Notes: generated by a model from the letters alone, not told the origin. 24,858 nucleotides of DNA from Prevotellaceae bacterium UBA2448 (GCA_002342585.1 DDQG01000039.1:1-24858), one strand, 5' to 3'; numbered from the stretch's first letter, positions 15,111 through 24,582 are shown. Translations and numbers: made by a program.

Positions 15111-17954
15111 GTGGAAGAAAGTATAAAGATAAGAGGTGCAAGGGTTAACAACCTGAAGAATATCAATGTAGATATTCCAAGGAACAAACTCATCGTTATC
15201 ACTGGAGTCAGTGGTAGCGGTAAGTCGTCGCTTGCCTTCGACACACTCTATGCGGAGGGACAACGCAGATATGTGGAGAGCCTTTCTACATATGCCCGTC
15301 AGTTTATGGGACGACTCCAGAAACCGGAGTGCGATTTCATCGAAGGTATTCCCCCTGCAATAGCCATAGAACAGAAGGTGACTTCGAGGAATCCTCGTAG
15401 TACTGTTGGTACTTCGACAGAGATATACGACTACCTGAGAATGCTTTTCGCAAGGGTGGGAAAGACCATTTCGCCTGTAAGCGGCAAGGAGGTGAAGAAA
15501 CATACCACAGAGGATATGGTTCAATGTATGCTTGCCTATCCTTCCGGAACCCGTTTTATGGTTCTCTGCCCGATGGCTATCCATGGTGAACGCACTCAGC
15601 GCGAACAACTGGAGATAAATCTGAAACAGGGATTTGTCAGGATATATGTGGACGGAAAGGTCGAGATGATTGAGGATTACCTGAAACAGGAGGATTTTGA
15701 AGGAAAGAAGAAACCACAGAAGATATGGCTGGTGATAGACCGACTTGTGGTGAACGAGGAGAAATCAACAATTTCGCGTCTGGTGAACTCAGCGGAGACG
15801 GCTCTCTTCGAAGGCGAGGGAGTCTGTGTGTTGTATTTCCTTCCTGCAGATGTAGATGAGAAGACAGCTAAGAAGGATCATTGGCATGAGTTCTCGCTTA
15901 AGTTCGAGGCTGACGGTATAGAATTTGAGGAACCTACAGACCAGATGTTTTCGTTTAACTCGCCTGTAGGTGCTTGTCCGGAGTGTGAAGGTTTTGGACG
16001 CATTATCGGTATCGACGAGAGTCTTGTAATTCCTAATACAGAACTGAGTGTGTATGATGGTGCTGTTGTATGCTGGCGAGGCGAGAAGATGGGGGAGTGG
16101 AAGAAGGAGTTCTGTCGTGGAGCTGAACGTTGGAACTTCCCTATATTCACTCCTTACTACCAACTGACGCAGGAACAGAAAGACATACTCTGGCACGGAG
16201 TAGAGGAAGTAAACGAATGGGGAAACCGTTCCATCTGTATAGATGAGTTTTTCCGTATGCTTCGTGAAAACCAGTATAAGATTCAGTATAGGGTTATGCT
16301 GGCCCGTTATCGTGGAAAAACGGTTTGTCCTACATGTCACGGACACCGACTGAAGAAAGAGGCGGAATATGTGAAGGTAGGCGGCAAGTCGATTAGTGAG
16401 ATATGCGACTTGAGTATCATAGATGCAAGCGCTTTCTTCGAAAAACTGAAACTCTCGAAGCATGATGAGGGAGTGGCACGACGACTGCTGCTGGAGATTC
16501 GTTCCCGTTTGCAGTATCTGATGGATGTCGGATTAGGCTATCTGACCTTGTCGCGTCTGTCAAACAGTCTTTCCGGAGGTGAAAGTCAACGCATCAATCT
16601 GTCAACAAGTCTCGGATCGAGTCTGGTGGGTAGTCTGTATATTCTCGACGAACCATCTATCGGTTTGCATTCTCGCGACACAGAACGTTTGCTATATGTA
16701 CTCAGAAAACTACAGGAACTGGGTAATACAGTAGTTGTGGTGGAACACGATGAGGAGATTATGCGTGCTGCTGACTACATTATAGATATTGGTAAGGATG
16801 CAGGCAGATTGGGAGGTAATATAATATATGAAGGAAAACCTCAGAATACCCCTTCTGCTGATATGAAACCTGGGGAGAGTCACACACTTGACTACCTTAT
16901 GGGTTGGGAACAGATTGAGGTACCGCAGAGCCGTCGTCCTTGGAACAACTATATTGAAGTGAAATGTGCCAGGGCCAATAACCTGAAAGGGGTGGATGTG
17001 AAGTTTCCGCTTAATGTGATGACTTGTGTTACCGGAGTCAGCGGAAGTGGAAAGTCAACTCTCGTACGCGATATCCTCTATAGGGCTATCAAACGTCATC
17101 TGGATGAAAACTGCGAAAAACCAGGTCAGCATACAGGTATAGGGGGTGACCTCGATATGATAAAAAAAGTCGAATTCATCGACCAGAATCCTATCGGTAC
17201 TTCCTCCCGAAGCAATCCTGTCACCTATATCGGAGCATACGATGAAATCCGAAAACTCATGTCGGGTCAGCAATTGGCAAAGCAGATGGGTTACACCCCT
17301 GCTTTCTTCTCGTTCAATGCCGATGGAGGACGTTGTGAGGAATGTAAAGGCGAAGGAACCGTAACTGTTGAGATGCAGTTTATGAATGACCTGGTGTTGG
17401 AGTGCGAATCATGTCACGGAAAACGTTTCAAGCAGGAAGTGCTGGATGTGCTCTTCCATGGAATGTCGGTATATGACATACTGAATATGACTATCAATCA
17501 GGCTGTGGAATTCTTTACCGAGAATAATGAGAAGAAAATTGTGCAGAAGATGAAGCCTCTGCAGGATGTAGGACTGGGATACATAAAGTTGGGACAGACA
17601 TCGAGCACCCTCTCTGGAGGCGAAAACCAAAGAATAAAACTGGCTTATTACTTGAGTCAGGAAAAGACTGTTCCCACATTATTTATATTTGACGAACCGA
17701 CGACGGGACTACATTTCCACGACATAAAGAAATTGCTTAAGGCATTCAATGCCCTTATAGAACGTGGACATACCATCCTGATTATAGAACATAACCTTGA
17801 TGTGATAAAATGTGCCGACCATGTAATCGACCTCGGTCCGGAGGGTGGAGATAAGGGCGGAAATATAGTGGCAGAGGGTACTCCTGAGGAAGTTGCAAAA
17901 TGTAAGGAGAGTTATACGGGTGCTTATCTTAGTGAAAAACTGAAAAAACACTAA
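15111..17954 (+). CDS. uvrA: excinuclease ABC subunit A
   Basis: A 947-residue damage-recognition ATPase of nucleotide excision repair, working as a dimer with UvrB. There are two ABC modules: Walker A GVSGSGKSS (residue 32 on) and GVSGSGKST (residue 642 on), and signatures LSGGESQR and LSGGENQR, each followed by a FILDEPS/IFDEPT-type Walker B. Zinc-binding cysteine pairs are CPECEGFG, CPTCHGH, CEECKGEG and CESCHGK. The start is GTG at 15111, which leads directly into IKIRGARVNNLKN; no earlier in-frame ATG fits. The YARQFMGRLQKPECD block suggests one of the two UvrA types I recall in Bacteroidales, so a second uvrA may exist elsewhere in the genome. Confidence 0.95.
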   Translation: MEESIKIRGARVNNLKNINVDIPRNKLIVITGVSGSGKSSLAFDTLYAEGQRRYVESLSTYARQFMGRLQKPECDFIEGIPPAIAIEQKVTSRNPRSTVGTSTEIYDYLRMLFARVGKTISPVSGKEVKKHTTEDMVQCMLAYPSGTRFMVLCPMAIHGERTQREQLEINLKQGFVRIYVDGKVEMIEDYLKQEDFEGKKKPQKIWLVIDRLVVNEEKSTISRLVNSAETALFEGEGVCVLYFLPADVDEKTAKKDHWHEFSLKFEADGIEFEEPTDQMFSFNSPVGACPECEGFGRIIGIDESLVIPNTELSVYDGAVVCWRGEKMGEWKKEFCRGAERWNFPIFTPYYQLTQEQKDILWHGVEEVNEWGNRSICIDEFFRMLRENQYKIQYRVMLARYRGKTVCPTCHGHRLKKEAEYVKVGGKSISEICDLSIIDASAFFEKLKLSKHDEGVARRLLLEIRSRLQYLMDVGLGYLTLSRLSNSLSGGESQRINLSTSLGSSLVGSLYILDEPSIGLHSRDTERLLYVLRKLQELGNTVVVVEHDEEIMRAADYIIDIGKDAGRLGGNIIYEGKPQNTPSADMKPGESHTLDYLMGWEQIEVPQSRRPWNNYIEVKCARANNLKGVDVKFPLNVMTCVTGVSGSGKSTLVRDILYRAIKRHLDENCEKPGQHTGIGGDLDMIKKVEFIDQNPIGTSSRSNPVTYIGAYDEIRKLMSGQQLAKQMGYTPAFFSFNADGGRCEECKGEGTVTVEMQFMNDLVLECESCHGKRFKQEVLDVLFHGMSVYDILNMTINQAVEFFTENNEKKIVQKMKPLQDVGLGYIKLGQTSSTLSGGENQRIKLAYYLSQEKTVPTLFIFDEPTTGLHFHDIKKLLKAFNALIERGHTILIIEHNLDVIKCADHVIDLGPEGGDKGGNIVAEGTPEEVAKCKESYTGAYLSEKLKKH

Positions 17955-17958
17955 AAAC

Positions 17959-17990
17959 TTTGTGCTTATACATTTTTTTATCTACATTTG
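17959..17990 (+). promoter_or_regulatory. Bacteroidota-type promoter for the GH128-like gene
   Basis: TTTG (17959-17962), 20 nt, TACATTTG (17983-17990) is a full consensus match immediately after uvrA. The leader is about 35 nt. No terminator separates uvrA from this promoter. Confidence 0.75.
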
Positions 17991-18031
17991 CCGCGCTAAC
18001 CCAATTTTGATAACCTATAAATTCTTAGTAT

Positions 18032-20914
18032 ATGAAAAAACTAACCTTTCTTTTTCTGTTGTTAGTCAGTATAATGGCTAATGCTGCAAACACCATAACT
18101 ACTGTTACTCAGGTAACGGGTTCTGTTGCGGTAACAGCTGATGAAGACTATGTCATCACTAGCTCAACTCCTTTTACCACAACGGGTAGCATCAATATCC
18201 AGAACGTGGAACATGGAGCTGTCATTCTTGCTGCTTTAAAACCAAGTATTGTGAATAAAAAATGGCTCAAGTATGTTAAAATAAATGGTGAGGATGCAGT
18301 AGATGGAACAAACTGTCAGGTTAAGATGTACAATAAAGGTACAATCATTTTCCCTTATGGTAGTGGTTTTGCTCCGCTTACCTGTTACACGGAGGAGGAC
18401 TTTGGTGGTGAATCATGCAATACCTATACAGAAGGACATAGTGGCGGATTCATGAAGACCCTTAGTACTACAGCCCTGAACAATAAAATCCGTTCGTTCA
18501 AGTTGAAACGTGGCTATATGGTTACCTTCGCCCTTGGTACAGGAGGATGGGGATATAGTCGTTGTTTCATAGCTGATACCGAAGACCTCGAGATGAATAT
18601 GCCTGATAACATGAGTGAACGTGTATCGTCATACCGTCTGTTTAAGTGGAATTACTTTAGCAAGATGGCTATTGCTAATGATACCAGAGAAAGTGTATGT
18701 AATGCATTGAACGTAGAAGCATGTTATTCATGGGGATGTGGTGAGAATCGTTTGCCTGATACAGAGTGCATACCTGTACATATCAAGGATATAGGAAACT
18801 GGCCTGCACCGTCAGCCTGTGGTTCTGTGGATTATTCTTGCCACTTAAAGACAAACAATGAACCTTATAACCCAGATGATGATCCAAAGGGTATCATAGA
18901 AACAGTTTCAGATATTCTTGTTAACTGGCAAGAACTTATGCGTACAGGTATGCGTATATGTACTCCATCATCATGGGATGGCTCCGACTATTGGAATGGA
19001 ATAGGAAAATGTATAGCTCCATTCCTTGATAGTATAGATACACGTGGTTGGCGTTGTGATATCGTCGATGCTCACTGCTACTGGCCGGAAGGAAATTTCC
19101 CTCATCTTGAGAATTATTGGTGGCCTAACTATCATCGTCCTATCTGGGTGTCAGAGTGGATTTGGGGTGCATCTTGGAACGGCAACGGCTGTTGGGGAGC
19201 AGGTGTGACAGATAACGACATCTACAATACTACTGGTCGTATCGTGAATACCCTTATCAACAGTCCTCATGTTGAGCGTATCTTCTATTGGAATTCAGAA
19301 TCCAAAGGACATGTGTATGAAAGTTCAATTACCAGTCTTGGAACATATTACTCTAATGTGAAGACGGAGATGGGATACAATGCTAAGTATCAATATGTAC
19401 CTAAGGTAGTATTTAATGCTCCTACAAATCTTGCAGGAACATACAACAAGGCAAAAGGTACCTTTGCACTTACTTGGAACGATTCGAATGGAGATATGCT
19501 CGACTCTGTAGTTGTGGAGTGTAAGTTACCAGGTGCAACTCGTTTCACATGGCGTCATAAGGTAGAACTGAAGGATTGCAATTCTAAAAATGGTGCTTCC
19601 TACTCATATACAGACATTCCAGAAAAGGCTGGTGCATACTATTATCGTATAGCTGCTTATCCTATAGGTACTAAGACTGCTAAGTACAGTAACGAAGTAT
19701 CAGTATCTATTACCGAAACGTTCGGAAATGCTGATGTACAGTATGGTAAGATGAATATAACCAGTCTTGATGCGGTTACATCAAATTTCACAGAGTCTCT
19801 TGTTTCTACTCCTGCTGTGTTCATGGGTGTTCTCTCAAATAAGAATTCCAGTCTTTACCCAGGTAATCTTATTACTAGTGCTGGAAGGACTAAATTTTCA
19901 TATCAGATACAGCCTTGGCAGGCACAGGGAAGTAGTGCCTCTACTATGTCGAAAGTAGAGGAGACGGCATTCCTTGCTTTGCCAGAGGGTAACTACAAAT
20001 ATGGCACTCTTGATTGCGAAGTAGGTTCTACAACAATTCAAGATGAGGCAGAGGTAACCTTCAAACAGGCTTTCCCGGAGGGAGTAGTACCTGTAGTGCT
20101 GGTAGAAGTGAATAATCCTGCGATAAAGAAATATCCTTATTCTCTCAATATTGTTGAGGTAACCAACACAGGCTTTAAGGTTAAGCTTCAGTACGAGGCA
20201 AGTATAGCTGCGGAGCATGCTATTACTTTGGCAGTTAAAATGGGTTATCTGGCTATCACTCCTGGTATGGGCAACCTGATATCTGAGGTTGAGTCTTCTG
20301 AGGTTATTGGCGAAACAATTATTTCGAAGACTCCTTGCACCCACGAAGGTCAGGCATGTCTTGAGGTAGTAGCAGACCAGACTATTCGCGACACTTATTC
20401 TAATATAGTAATAGCTGCTGGTGTAGGTGAGAATCCTATGTGGGGTCGTACAGCTCGCAATTGCACATTCAAGAATGGCGATGACCAGTTTTATTTCTCT
20501 AATCCAAAGGTATTCGGAAAGTGTCAGTCAAGCAATTACCCTGGTGCTTCTATCCTTCGTATTGCTTCATACTTAACGGAAACTGATGCAGAATCTCCTT
20601 ACAAAGGATATGTAACTGGTATGCAAGTAAGGCGTCAGGTTGATGGCACTAATTCTTCTCCTCACACACAGGATTATGCCGACCCTCTGGGTTATGTAGT
20701 AATAGATAATGGTTTGGAGAATACTTATGGGGAGAGGGTAGAGCGAGTAGTTCGTTACGAACCTCTGCCAGATGGCGTCAATGCTGCTACAGCAGACGAA
20801 GTCCAGATTGTTGCTATCTACAATCTCTCTGGTGCTCCTCTGCCATCGCTCCAGAAAGGCATTAACGTTGTTAAGTATAGCGACGGTTCCTTCAAGAAAA
20901 TATTCGTGAAATAA
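18032..20914 (+). CDS. secreted GH128/Asl1-like glycoside hydrolase with Fn3-like domain and type IX sorting tail
   Basis: A 960-residue exported protein. The signal peptide (residues 1-18, ending MANA) is followed by a beta-rich N-terminal part (about 20-195). A glycosidase core lies at about 200-445: LKTNNEPYNP gives the likely acid/base Glu277, DIVDAHCYWPEGNF is a barrel strand, and PIWVSEWIWG gives the likely nucleophile Glu375. This layout fits the Asl1-like glycosyl hydrolase fold (GH128, typically beta-1,3-glucan), though another clan A family is possible. An Fn3-like domain (about 463-560, PTNLAGTYNKAKGTFALTW) and a further beta domain follow. The last 40 residues (IYNLSGAPLPSLQKGINVVK, then SDGSFKKIFVK) match a Por/T9SS type A sorting signal. 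It is a single gene with its own promoter and terminator. Confidence 0.78.
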   Translation: MKKLTFLFLLLVSIMANAANTITTVTQVTGSVAVTADEDYVITSSTPFTTTGSINIQNVEHGAVILAALKPSIVNKKWLKYVKINGEDAVDGTNCQVKMYNKGTIIFPYGSGFAPLTCYTEEDFGGESCNTYTEGHSGGFMKTLSTTALNNKIRSFKLKRGYMVTFALGTGGWGYSRCFIADTEDLEMNMPDNMSERVSSYRLFKWNYFSKMAIANDTRESVCNALNVEACYSWGCGENRLPDTECIPVHIKDIGNWPAPSACGSVDYSCHLKTNNEPYNPDDDPKGIIETVSDILVNWQELMRTGMRICTPSSWDGSDYWNGIGKCIAPFLDSIDTRGWRCDIVDAHCYWPEGNFPHLENYWWPNYHRPIWVSEWIWGASWNGNGCWGAGVTDNDIYNTTGRIVNTLINSPHVERIFYWNSESKGHVYESSITSLGTYYSNVKTEMGYNAKYQYVPKVVFNAPTNLAGTYNKAKGTFALTWNDSNGDMLDSVVVECKLPGATRFTWRHKVELKDCNSKNGASYSYTDIPEKAGAYYYRIAAYPIGTKTAKYSNEVSVSITETFGNADVQYGKMNITSLDAVTSNFTESLVSTPAVFMGVLSNKNSSLYPGNLITSAGRTKFSYQIQPWQAQGSSASTMSKVEETAFLALPEGNYKYGTLDCEVGSTTIQDEAEVTFKQAFPEGVVPVVLVEVNNPAIKKYPYSLNIVEVTNTGFKVKLQYEASIAAEHAITLAVKMGYLAITPGMGNLISEVESSEVIGETIISKTPCTHEGQACLEVVADQTIRDTYSNIVIAAGVGENPMWGRTARNCTFKNGDDQFYFSNPKVFGKCQSSNYPGASILRIASYLTETDAESPYKGYVTGMQVRRQVDGTNSSPHTQDYADPLGYVVIDNGLENTYGERVERVVRYEPLPDGVNAATADEVQIVAIYNLSGAPLPSLQKGINVVKYSDGSFKKIFVK

Positions 20915-20944
20915 AAAAAAAGCTCCCATTCGGGAGCTTTTTTT
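20915..20944. terminator. strong bidirectional intrinsic terminator
   Basis: AGCTCCC (20921-20927), loop ATTC, GGGAGCT (20932-20938), preceded by an A-run and followed by seven T. The A/T tracts on both sides let it stop transcription of the GH128-like gene from the left and of serA from the right. Confidence 0.92.
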
Positions 20945-21109
20945 ATGAGTCTGTTTGCAGGATGCTTTTGTCTTAAACAATAATTTTCAATAATTTGACA
21001 ATAATTTTTTATTGGTTCAATTATTGGTGATTATTTGTAATTATTGTTGGCTCAGGCAGCGAGGCTGCCTCCCGTCCAATAATTTTAAATAATAATTTAT
21101 TGTTAGGAA
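20945..21109. other. AT-rich convergent spacer with a short GC hairpin
   Basis: Several CAATAATTT-like and AATTATTG-like words repeat here. A perfect 7-bp stem, AGGCAGC (21054-21060) with GCTGCCT (21064-21070), has a GAG loop and no T-tract on either strand. It could assist 3' end formation of serA. No gene is evident. Confidence 0.5.
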
Positions 21110-22030
21110 TTATTTATTTACCTGGAACTTAGTGATTCCGTCCTTGATGAAGCCTACGATTTGGTTTGCTGCTGCAAGACCTGCGTTGATGTTAGCCTCT
21201 GCTGTCTGAGCACCCATCTTCTTAGGAGTAGAGAAGTAGCGACCTTCGAACTTCTTGAATTCTGCATCTGCGTCTGGCATGATGTCTGTGATGTACTTGA
21301 TGTCTTCACGTTCTGCCATGAGTTCGATGAGTTCTGGTTCGTTGATTACTTCCTTACGAGCTGTGTTGATGAGGATAGCCCCCTTCTTCATCTGTCCTAC
21401 GAGAGCCTTGTTGATTGACTGCTTAGTCTCAGCTGTTGCAGGGATGTGGAGTGAAACGATGTCGCAAGTCTTGAAGAGTTCTTCCTGGTTCTTTGCAGCT
21501 TTCACACCTGCAGCTTCGATTACTTCTGCTGGGCAGTAAGCATCGTAAGCAGCTACTTCCATGCCGAAGCCTTTAGCGATGCGGGCTACGTTGCGACCTA
21601 CGTTTCCGAAGGCGAGGATACCAAGTTTCTTACCCATCAGTTCGCTACCAGACTTGCCGTTGTAGAAGTTACGAACTGTGAATACGAGCAGACCGAGAAC
21701 GAGTTCTGCAACTGCGTTAGCGTTCTGTCCTGGAGTGTTCATAACTACAATCTTACGAGCTGTAGCTGCCTCAAGGTCAACATTGTCATATCCGGCACCT
21801 GCGCGAACAACAATCTTCAGTTGTTTTGCAGCATCCATTACTTCTGCATCGATTTTGTCTGAACGGATGATGATAGCATCTACGTCAGCAACAGCAGCGA
21901 GCAACTGTGCCTTTTCTGTGTACTTTTCGAGCAAAGCAATTTCAAAACCTGCTTTCTCAATGATTTCCTTTATGCCTTGTACAGCAGCTGCTGCAAAAGG
22001 TTTTTCTGTTGCTATTAAAACTTTAGCCAT
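21110..22030 (-). CDS. serA: D-3-phosphoglycerate dehydrogenase, short form with Lys in place of the catalytic His
   Basis: A 306-residue NAD-dependent enzyme for the first step of serine synthesis. It has only the substrate and NAD domains and lacks the ACT regulatory domain of long SerA proteins. The nucleotide-binding stretch is LGILAFGNVGRNVA, where Ala140 replaces the first Gly of GxGxxG. Arg225 (NTARKEV) is the usual substrate Arg. Where most family members have TPHxG, this protein has TPKKMGAQTAEA (Lys270/Lys271). That is the feature of the short IIIK class known from Entamoeba and Bacteroidota. It lies 68 nt downstream of serC on the same strand, so the two probably form an operon. 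No serB is in the window. Confidence 0.93.
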   Translation of the reverse strand: MAKVLIATEKPFAAAAVQGIKEIIEKAGFEIALLEKYTEKAQLLAAVADVDAIIIRSDKIDAEVMDAAKQLKIVVRAGAGYDNVDLEAATARKIVVMNTPGQNANAVAELVLGLLVFTVRNFYNGKSGSELMGKKLGILAFGNVGRNVARIAKGFGMEVAAYDAYCPAEVIEAAGVKAAKNQEELFKTCDIVSLHIPATAETKQSINKALVGQMKKGAILINTARKEVINEPELIELMAEREDIKYITDIMPDADAEFKKFEGRYFSTPKKMGAQTAEANINAGLAAANQIVGFIKDGITKFQVNK

Positions 22031-22054
22031 ATTTCTTTCTTTTTAAATAGGAAA

Positions 22055-22076
22055 TGCCATCTCCGAAAAGATGGCA
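22055..22076 (-). other. stem-loop between serC and serA
   Basis: TGCCATCT (22055-22062) pairs with AGATGGCA (22069-22076), an 8-bp perfect stem with a 6-nt loop. On the minus strand it is followed by TTTCCTATTT, a weak T-tract. It may be a partial terminator or an mRNA-stabilising hairpin that sets the serC to serA ratio. Confidence 0.6.
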
Positions 22077-22098
22077 CATTCTTTTATAGTTTGTTTAA

Positions 22099-23166
22099 TT
22101 AATGCATTTTCTCAAATTCCTGCATGCAAGCTACGAGAGCTTTAACGCCTTCGATAGACATTGCGTTGTAGCAAGAAGCACGGAAACCACCTACGTCGCG
22201 GTGACCCTTAACGCCAACCATACCCTTGCTTGTAGCGAATGCGAGGAATTCGTCCTGCAGGCTTTCGTATTCTGGTTTCAGAACGAAAGTGATGTTCATG
22301 CGGCTGCGGCTGTCCTTCTCTGCAGTACCAACGAAGAGCTTGTTGCGATCGATTTCTGCGTAGAGGATTTCTGCACGTTCCTTAGCCAGTTTCTCCATAG
22401 CAGCTACACCACCATGAGCCTTGATGTAACGGAGGTTCATCAGAGCGCTATAGATTGGCACTACTGGAGGAGTGTTGAACATAGAGCCTTTCTTTACGTG
22501 AGTGCGATAGTCGAGCATTGTAGGAATCTGGCGAGATACCTTGCCGAGAGCATCGTCCTTAACGATTACGAAGGTTACACCTGCCATAGAGAGGTTCTTC
22601 TGAGCACCACCATAGATGAGAGTGTATTTGCTTACGTCGATAGGACGGCTGAAGATATCGCTTGACATATCGGCAATCAATGGAATAGGAGAGTCGAGGT
22701 CTTCAAGGAGCTCTGTTCCGTAGATTGTGTTGTTTGTAGTGATGTGCAGATAGTCTGCATCTGCTGGAATCTCAAAGTTCTTTGGGATATAAGTGAAGTT
22801 CTTGTCTTTTGAAGAAGCAACTTCTACAACTTCGCCAAACAGCTTAGCTTCTTTTTCTGCTTTTGTAGCCCAAACACCTGTGTTCAGGTAAGCAGCCTTC
22901 TTCTCGAGGAAGTTGAATGGAATCATACAGAACTCGAGACTTGCACCACCACCGAGGAAGAGTACTGAGTAACCCTCTGGAATGTTGAGAATTTCCTTGA
23001 AGAGCGCTACTGCTTCATCTACAACTGGTTGGAAATCCTTAGCACGATGGCTGATTTCCATAAGTGAAAGTCCTGAGCCGTTGAAATCAAGACAAGCCTG
23101 TGCAGTCTGTTCTATTACTTCGCGTGGCAGAATAGAAGGTCCTGCATTGAAATTGTACTTTTTCAT
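22099..23166 (-). CDS. serC: phosphoserine aminotransferase
   Basis: A 355-residue PLP enzyme that converts 3-phosphohydroxypyruvate to phosphoserine with glutamate, and also serves in pyridoxine synthesis in many bacteria. The start MKKYNFNAGPSILPREV is typical. PLP-phosphate binding is seen in FLGGGASLEF. Lys190 in YGGAQKNLSMAG forms the Schiff base, and the conserved HITTNNTIYGTE and KGHRDVGGFRASCYNA blocks bind substrate. The length is normal. It is the first gene of the serC-serA pair and has a near-consensus promoter 50 bp upstream. Confidence 0.97.
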   Translation of the reverse strand: MKKYNFNAGPSILPREVIEQTAQACLDFNGSGLSLMEISHRAKDFQPVVDEAVALFKEILNIPEGYSVLFLGGGASLEFCMIPFNFLEKKAAYLNTGVWATKAEKEAKLFGEVVEVASSKDKNFTYIPKNFEIPADADYLHITTNNTIYGTELLEDLDSPIPLIADMSSDIFSRPIDVSKYTLIYGGAQKNLSMAGVTFVIVKDDALGKVSRQIPTMLDYRTHVKKGSMFNTPPVVPIYSALMNLRYIKAHGGVAAMEKLAKERAEILYAEIDRNKLFVGTAEKDSRSRMNITFVLKPEYESLQDEFLAFATSKGMVGVKGHRDVGGFRASCYNAMSIEGVKALVACMQEFEKMH

Positions 23167-23216
23167 TATTAATTATGTTATAATGTTTAGAAATAGTTCT
23201 ACCTTAAAAACTTCTG

Positions 23217-23224
23217 CGAAGGTA
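23217..23224 (-). promoter_or_regulatory. -7 promoter box for serC
   Basis: On the minus strand this reads TACCTTCG, one base from TAnnTTTG. A TTTC lies 18 nt upstream as a weak -33 element. The leader would be about 45 nt. Upstream, AAATCAGTT (23230-23238) and AACTGATTT (23262-23270) form a 9-bp inverted repeat across the -33 region, a possible operator. Confidence 0.45.
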
Positions 23225-23362
23225 CGAATAAATCAGTTAACAGAAAAATGAAAACTGAAAAAACTGATTTCCTTTCACATTTATAAACTATTCACCAAAA
23301 AATATAGCAAAATGTAACTTGCACCTTCCAACTCCTCATCTCTCACCTTTCACCTTTCACAT

Positions 23363-24289
23363 TTAGAGCCACTTCTTCAGTCTGAACCATCCGAGTGAGC
23401 CTATAGTACTTACTATGCAGGCAACGATGGCGATTGGGAAACCCCATTTCCACTCTTCCATACCGTTAATCAGGTTCATACCGAACATAGAAGTGATGAG
23501 GGTAGGGAACATGATAATCATGTTGAGCGAAGTGAGCAGTCGCATCACCTTATTCATATTATTATTGATGATGTTGGCATAGGTGTCCATAGTGCTGTTC
23601 AGAATGGAGATGAAGATAGCAGTTGTCTCCCTTGCCTGTTGCATCTCAATGTTCACATCCTCAATCAGTTCTGCATCGAGTTCATCGACAGGCAAACGGA
23701 ACTTCAGTTTCGAGAGCAGGTTTTCGTTACCACGAATAGAAGTGGCAAAATATGTGAGCGAATCCTGCAGTCGCGACAGAGCCACAAGGTCTTTGTTATC
23801 AATCTGTCGGTCCAGATTTCTCTTAGCCTTATCTATTATGTTGTTTACCTGTTTCAGGTACTTCAGGTACCAGACACTTGCACTCAGGAAGAGTCTGAAA
23901 ACCAAGTCGGCAGAGTCGGTAAATCCCTCAGCTCTGCGCATCTGGTGGTTTATGAAGTCGAGCATCATCCTCGTCTCCTGATTGCAGATAGTTATAATCT
24001 TATCGCCCTTCAGCACTACTCCGAGTGGGATAGTGGTGTAGGGACTGCGCGAAGAAACTGTCTTCAGGTGAGGCACACGAAGGATAATCATCAGCCATCC
24101 TTCGTCCATGTCGAAACGAGCTCGCTCGTCAGCATCTGCTACGTCATAAAGAAAATACTCAGGCATGCCAAGTTCCTGCTCCAGAAACTTCACATCCTCC
24201 TCTACAGGGCAAGTTACCTGCACCCAGCAGTTTGGTTGCCATGCGTCGATATGCTTGATACCGCCATTGAAATTCCAAAATGTTCTCAT
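23363..24289 (-). CDS. corA: CorA-family magnesium/divalent cation transporter
   Basis: A 308-residue inner-membrane channel protein expected to act as a pentamer. The N-terminal cytoplasmic domain (about 1-240) is followed by a long helix and two C-terminal membrane segments (about 251-271 and 283-301). The pore signature GMN (residues 270-272, in SMFGMNLINGMEEW) sits at the end of the first segment. The protein ends in a short basic tail (RLKKWL), as in the family. Mg2+ is the usual substrate; Co2+ or Ni2+ are also carried by relatives. It is a single gene with a consensus promoter and a leader of about 155 nt. Confidence 0.93.
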   Translation of the reverse strand: MRTFWNFNGGIKHIDAWQPNCWVQVTCPVEEDVKFLEQELGMPEYFLYDVADADERARFDMDEGWLMIILRVPHLKTVSSRSPYTTIPLGVVLKGDKIITICNQETRMMLDFINHQMRRAEGFTDSADLVFRLFLSASVWYLKYLKQVNNIIDKAKRNLDRQIDNKDLVALSRLQDSLTYFATSIRGNENLLSKLKFRLPVDELDAELIEDVNIEMQQARETTAIFISILNSTMDTYANIINNNMNKVMRLLTSLNMIIMFPTLITSMFGMNLINGMEEWKWGFPIAIVACIVSTIGSLGWFRLKKWL

Positions 24290-24310
24290 TGTGGTCTAGA
24301 TCTTTAAATA

Positions 24311-24338
24311 ATGCATAATTCATAATGCATAATTCATA
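24311..24338. repeat. 14-nt tandem repeat in the corA leader
   Basis: ATGCATAATTCATA is present twice in perfect tandem, between the corA promoter and its start codon. Further up the leader, GATAAAG (24356-24362) and CTTTATC (24381-24387) form a 7-bp inverted repeat. No known riboswitch was recognised. Confidence 0.65.
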
Positions 24339-24452
24339 ATTGCTAATCGCTCGCTGATAAAGATCCAGACTCCGTCAGACCTTTATCCTCTTAGTTAATA
24401 CTATTCGCCGGATAATCGTCCATATTTTTAGTGTTTTTTTTGATTTTGGCTG

Positions 24453-24484
24453 CAAAGGTAAGAGTACTTGACATAAATTCCAAA
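24453..24484 (-). promoter_or_regulatory. Bacteroidota-type promoter for corA
   Basis: On the minus strand TTTG (24484-24481), 20 nt, TACCTTTG (24460-24453) is a full consensus match. It is the best promoter on the minus strand here. Confidence 0.75.
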
Positions 24485-24582
24485 TAATTACCAATAATTG
24501 AACCAATAATTCTCAAATTCTCTAATTCTTGACCTAAAAAAATCCTTCGTGCAGAAATTTCTTTTTCTATACTATGAATTCT

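Noticed and set aside
21110..22030. serA as a truncated gene lacking its regulatory domain
   Set aside because: The 306-residue length and closing sequence fit the short SerA class; the next bases show no trace of an ACT domain.
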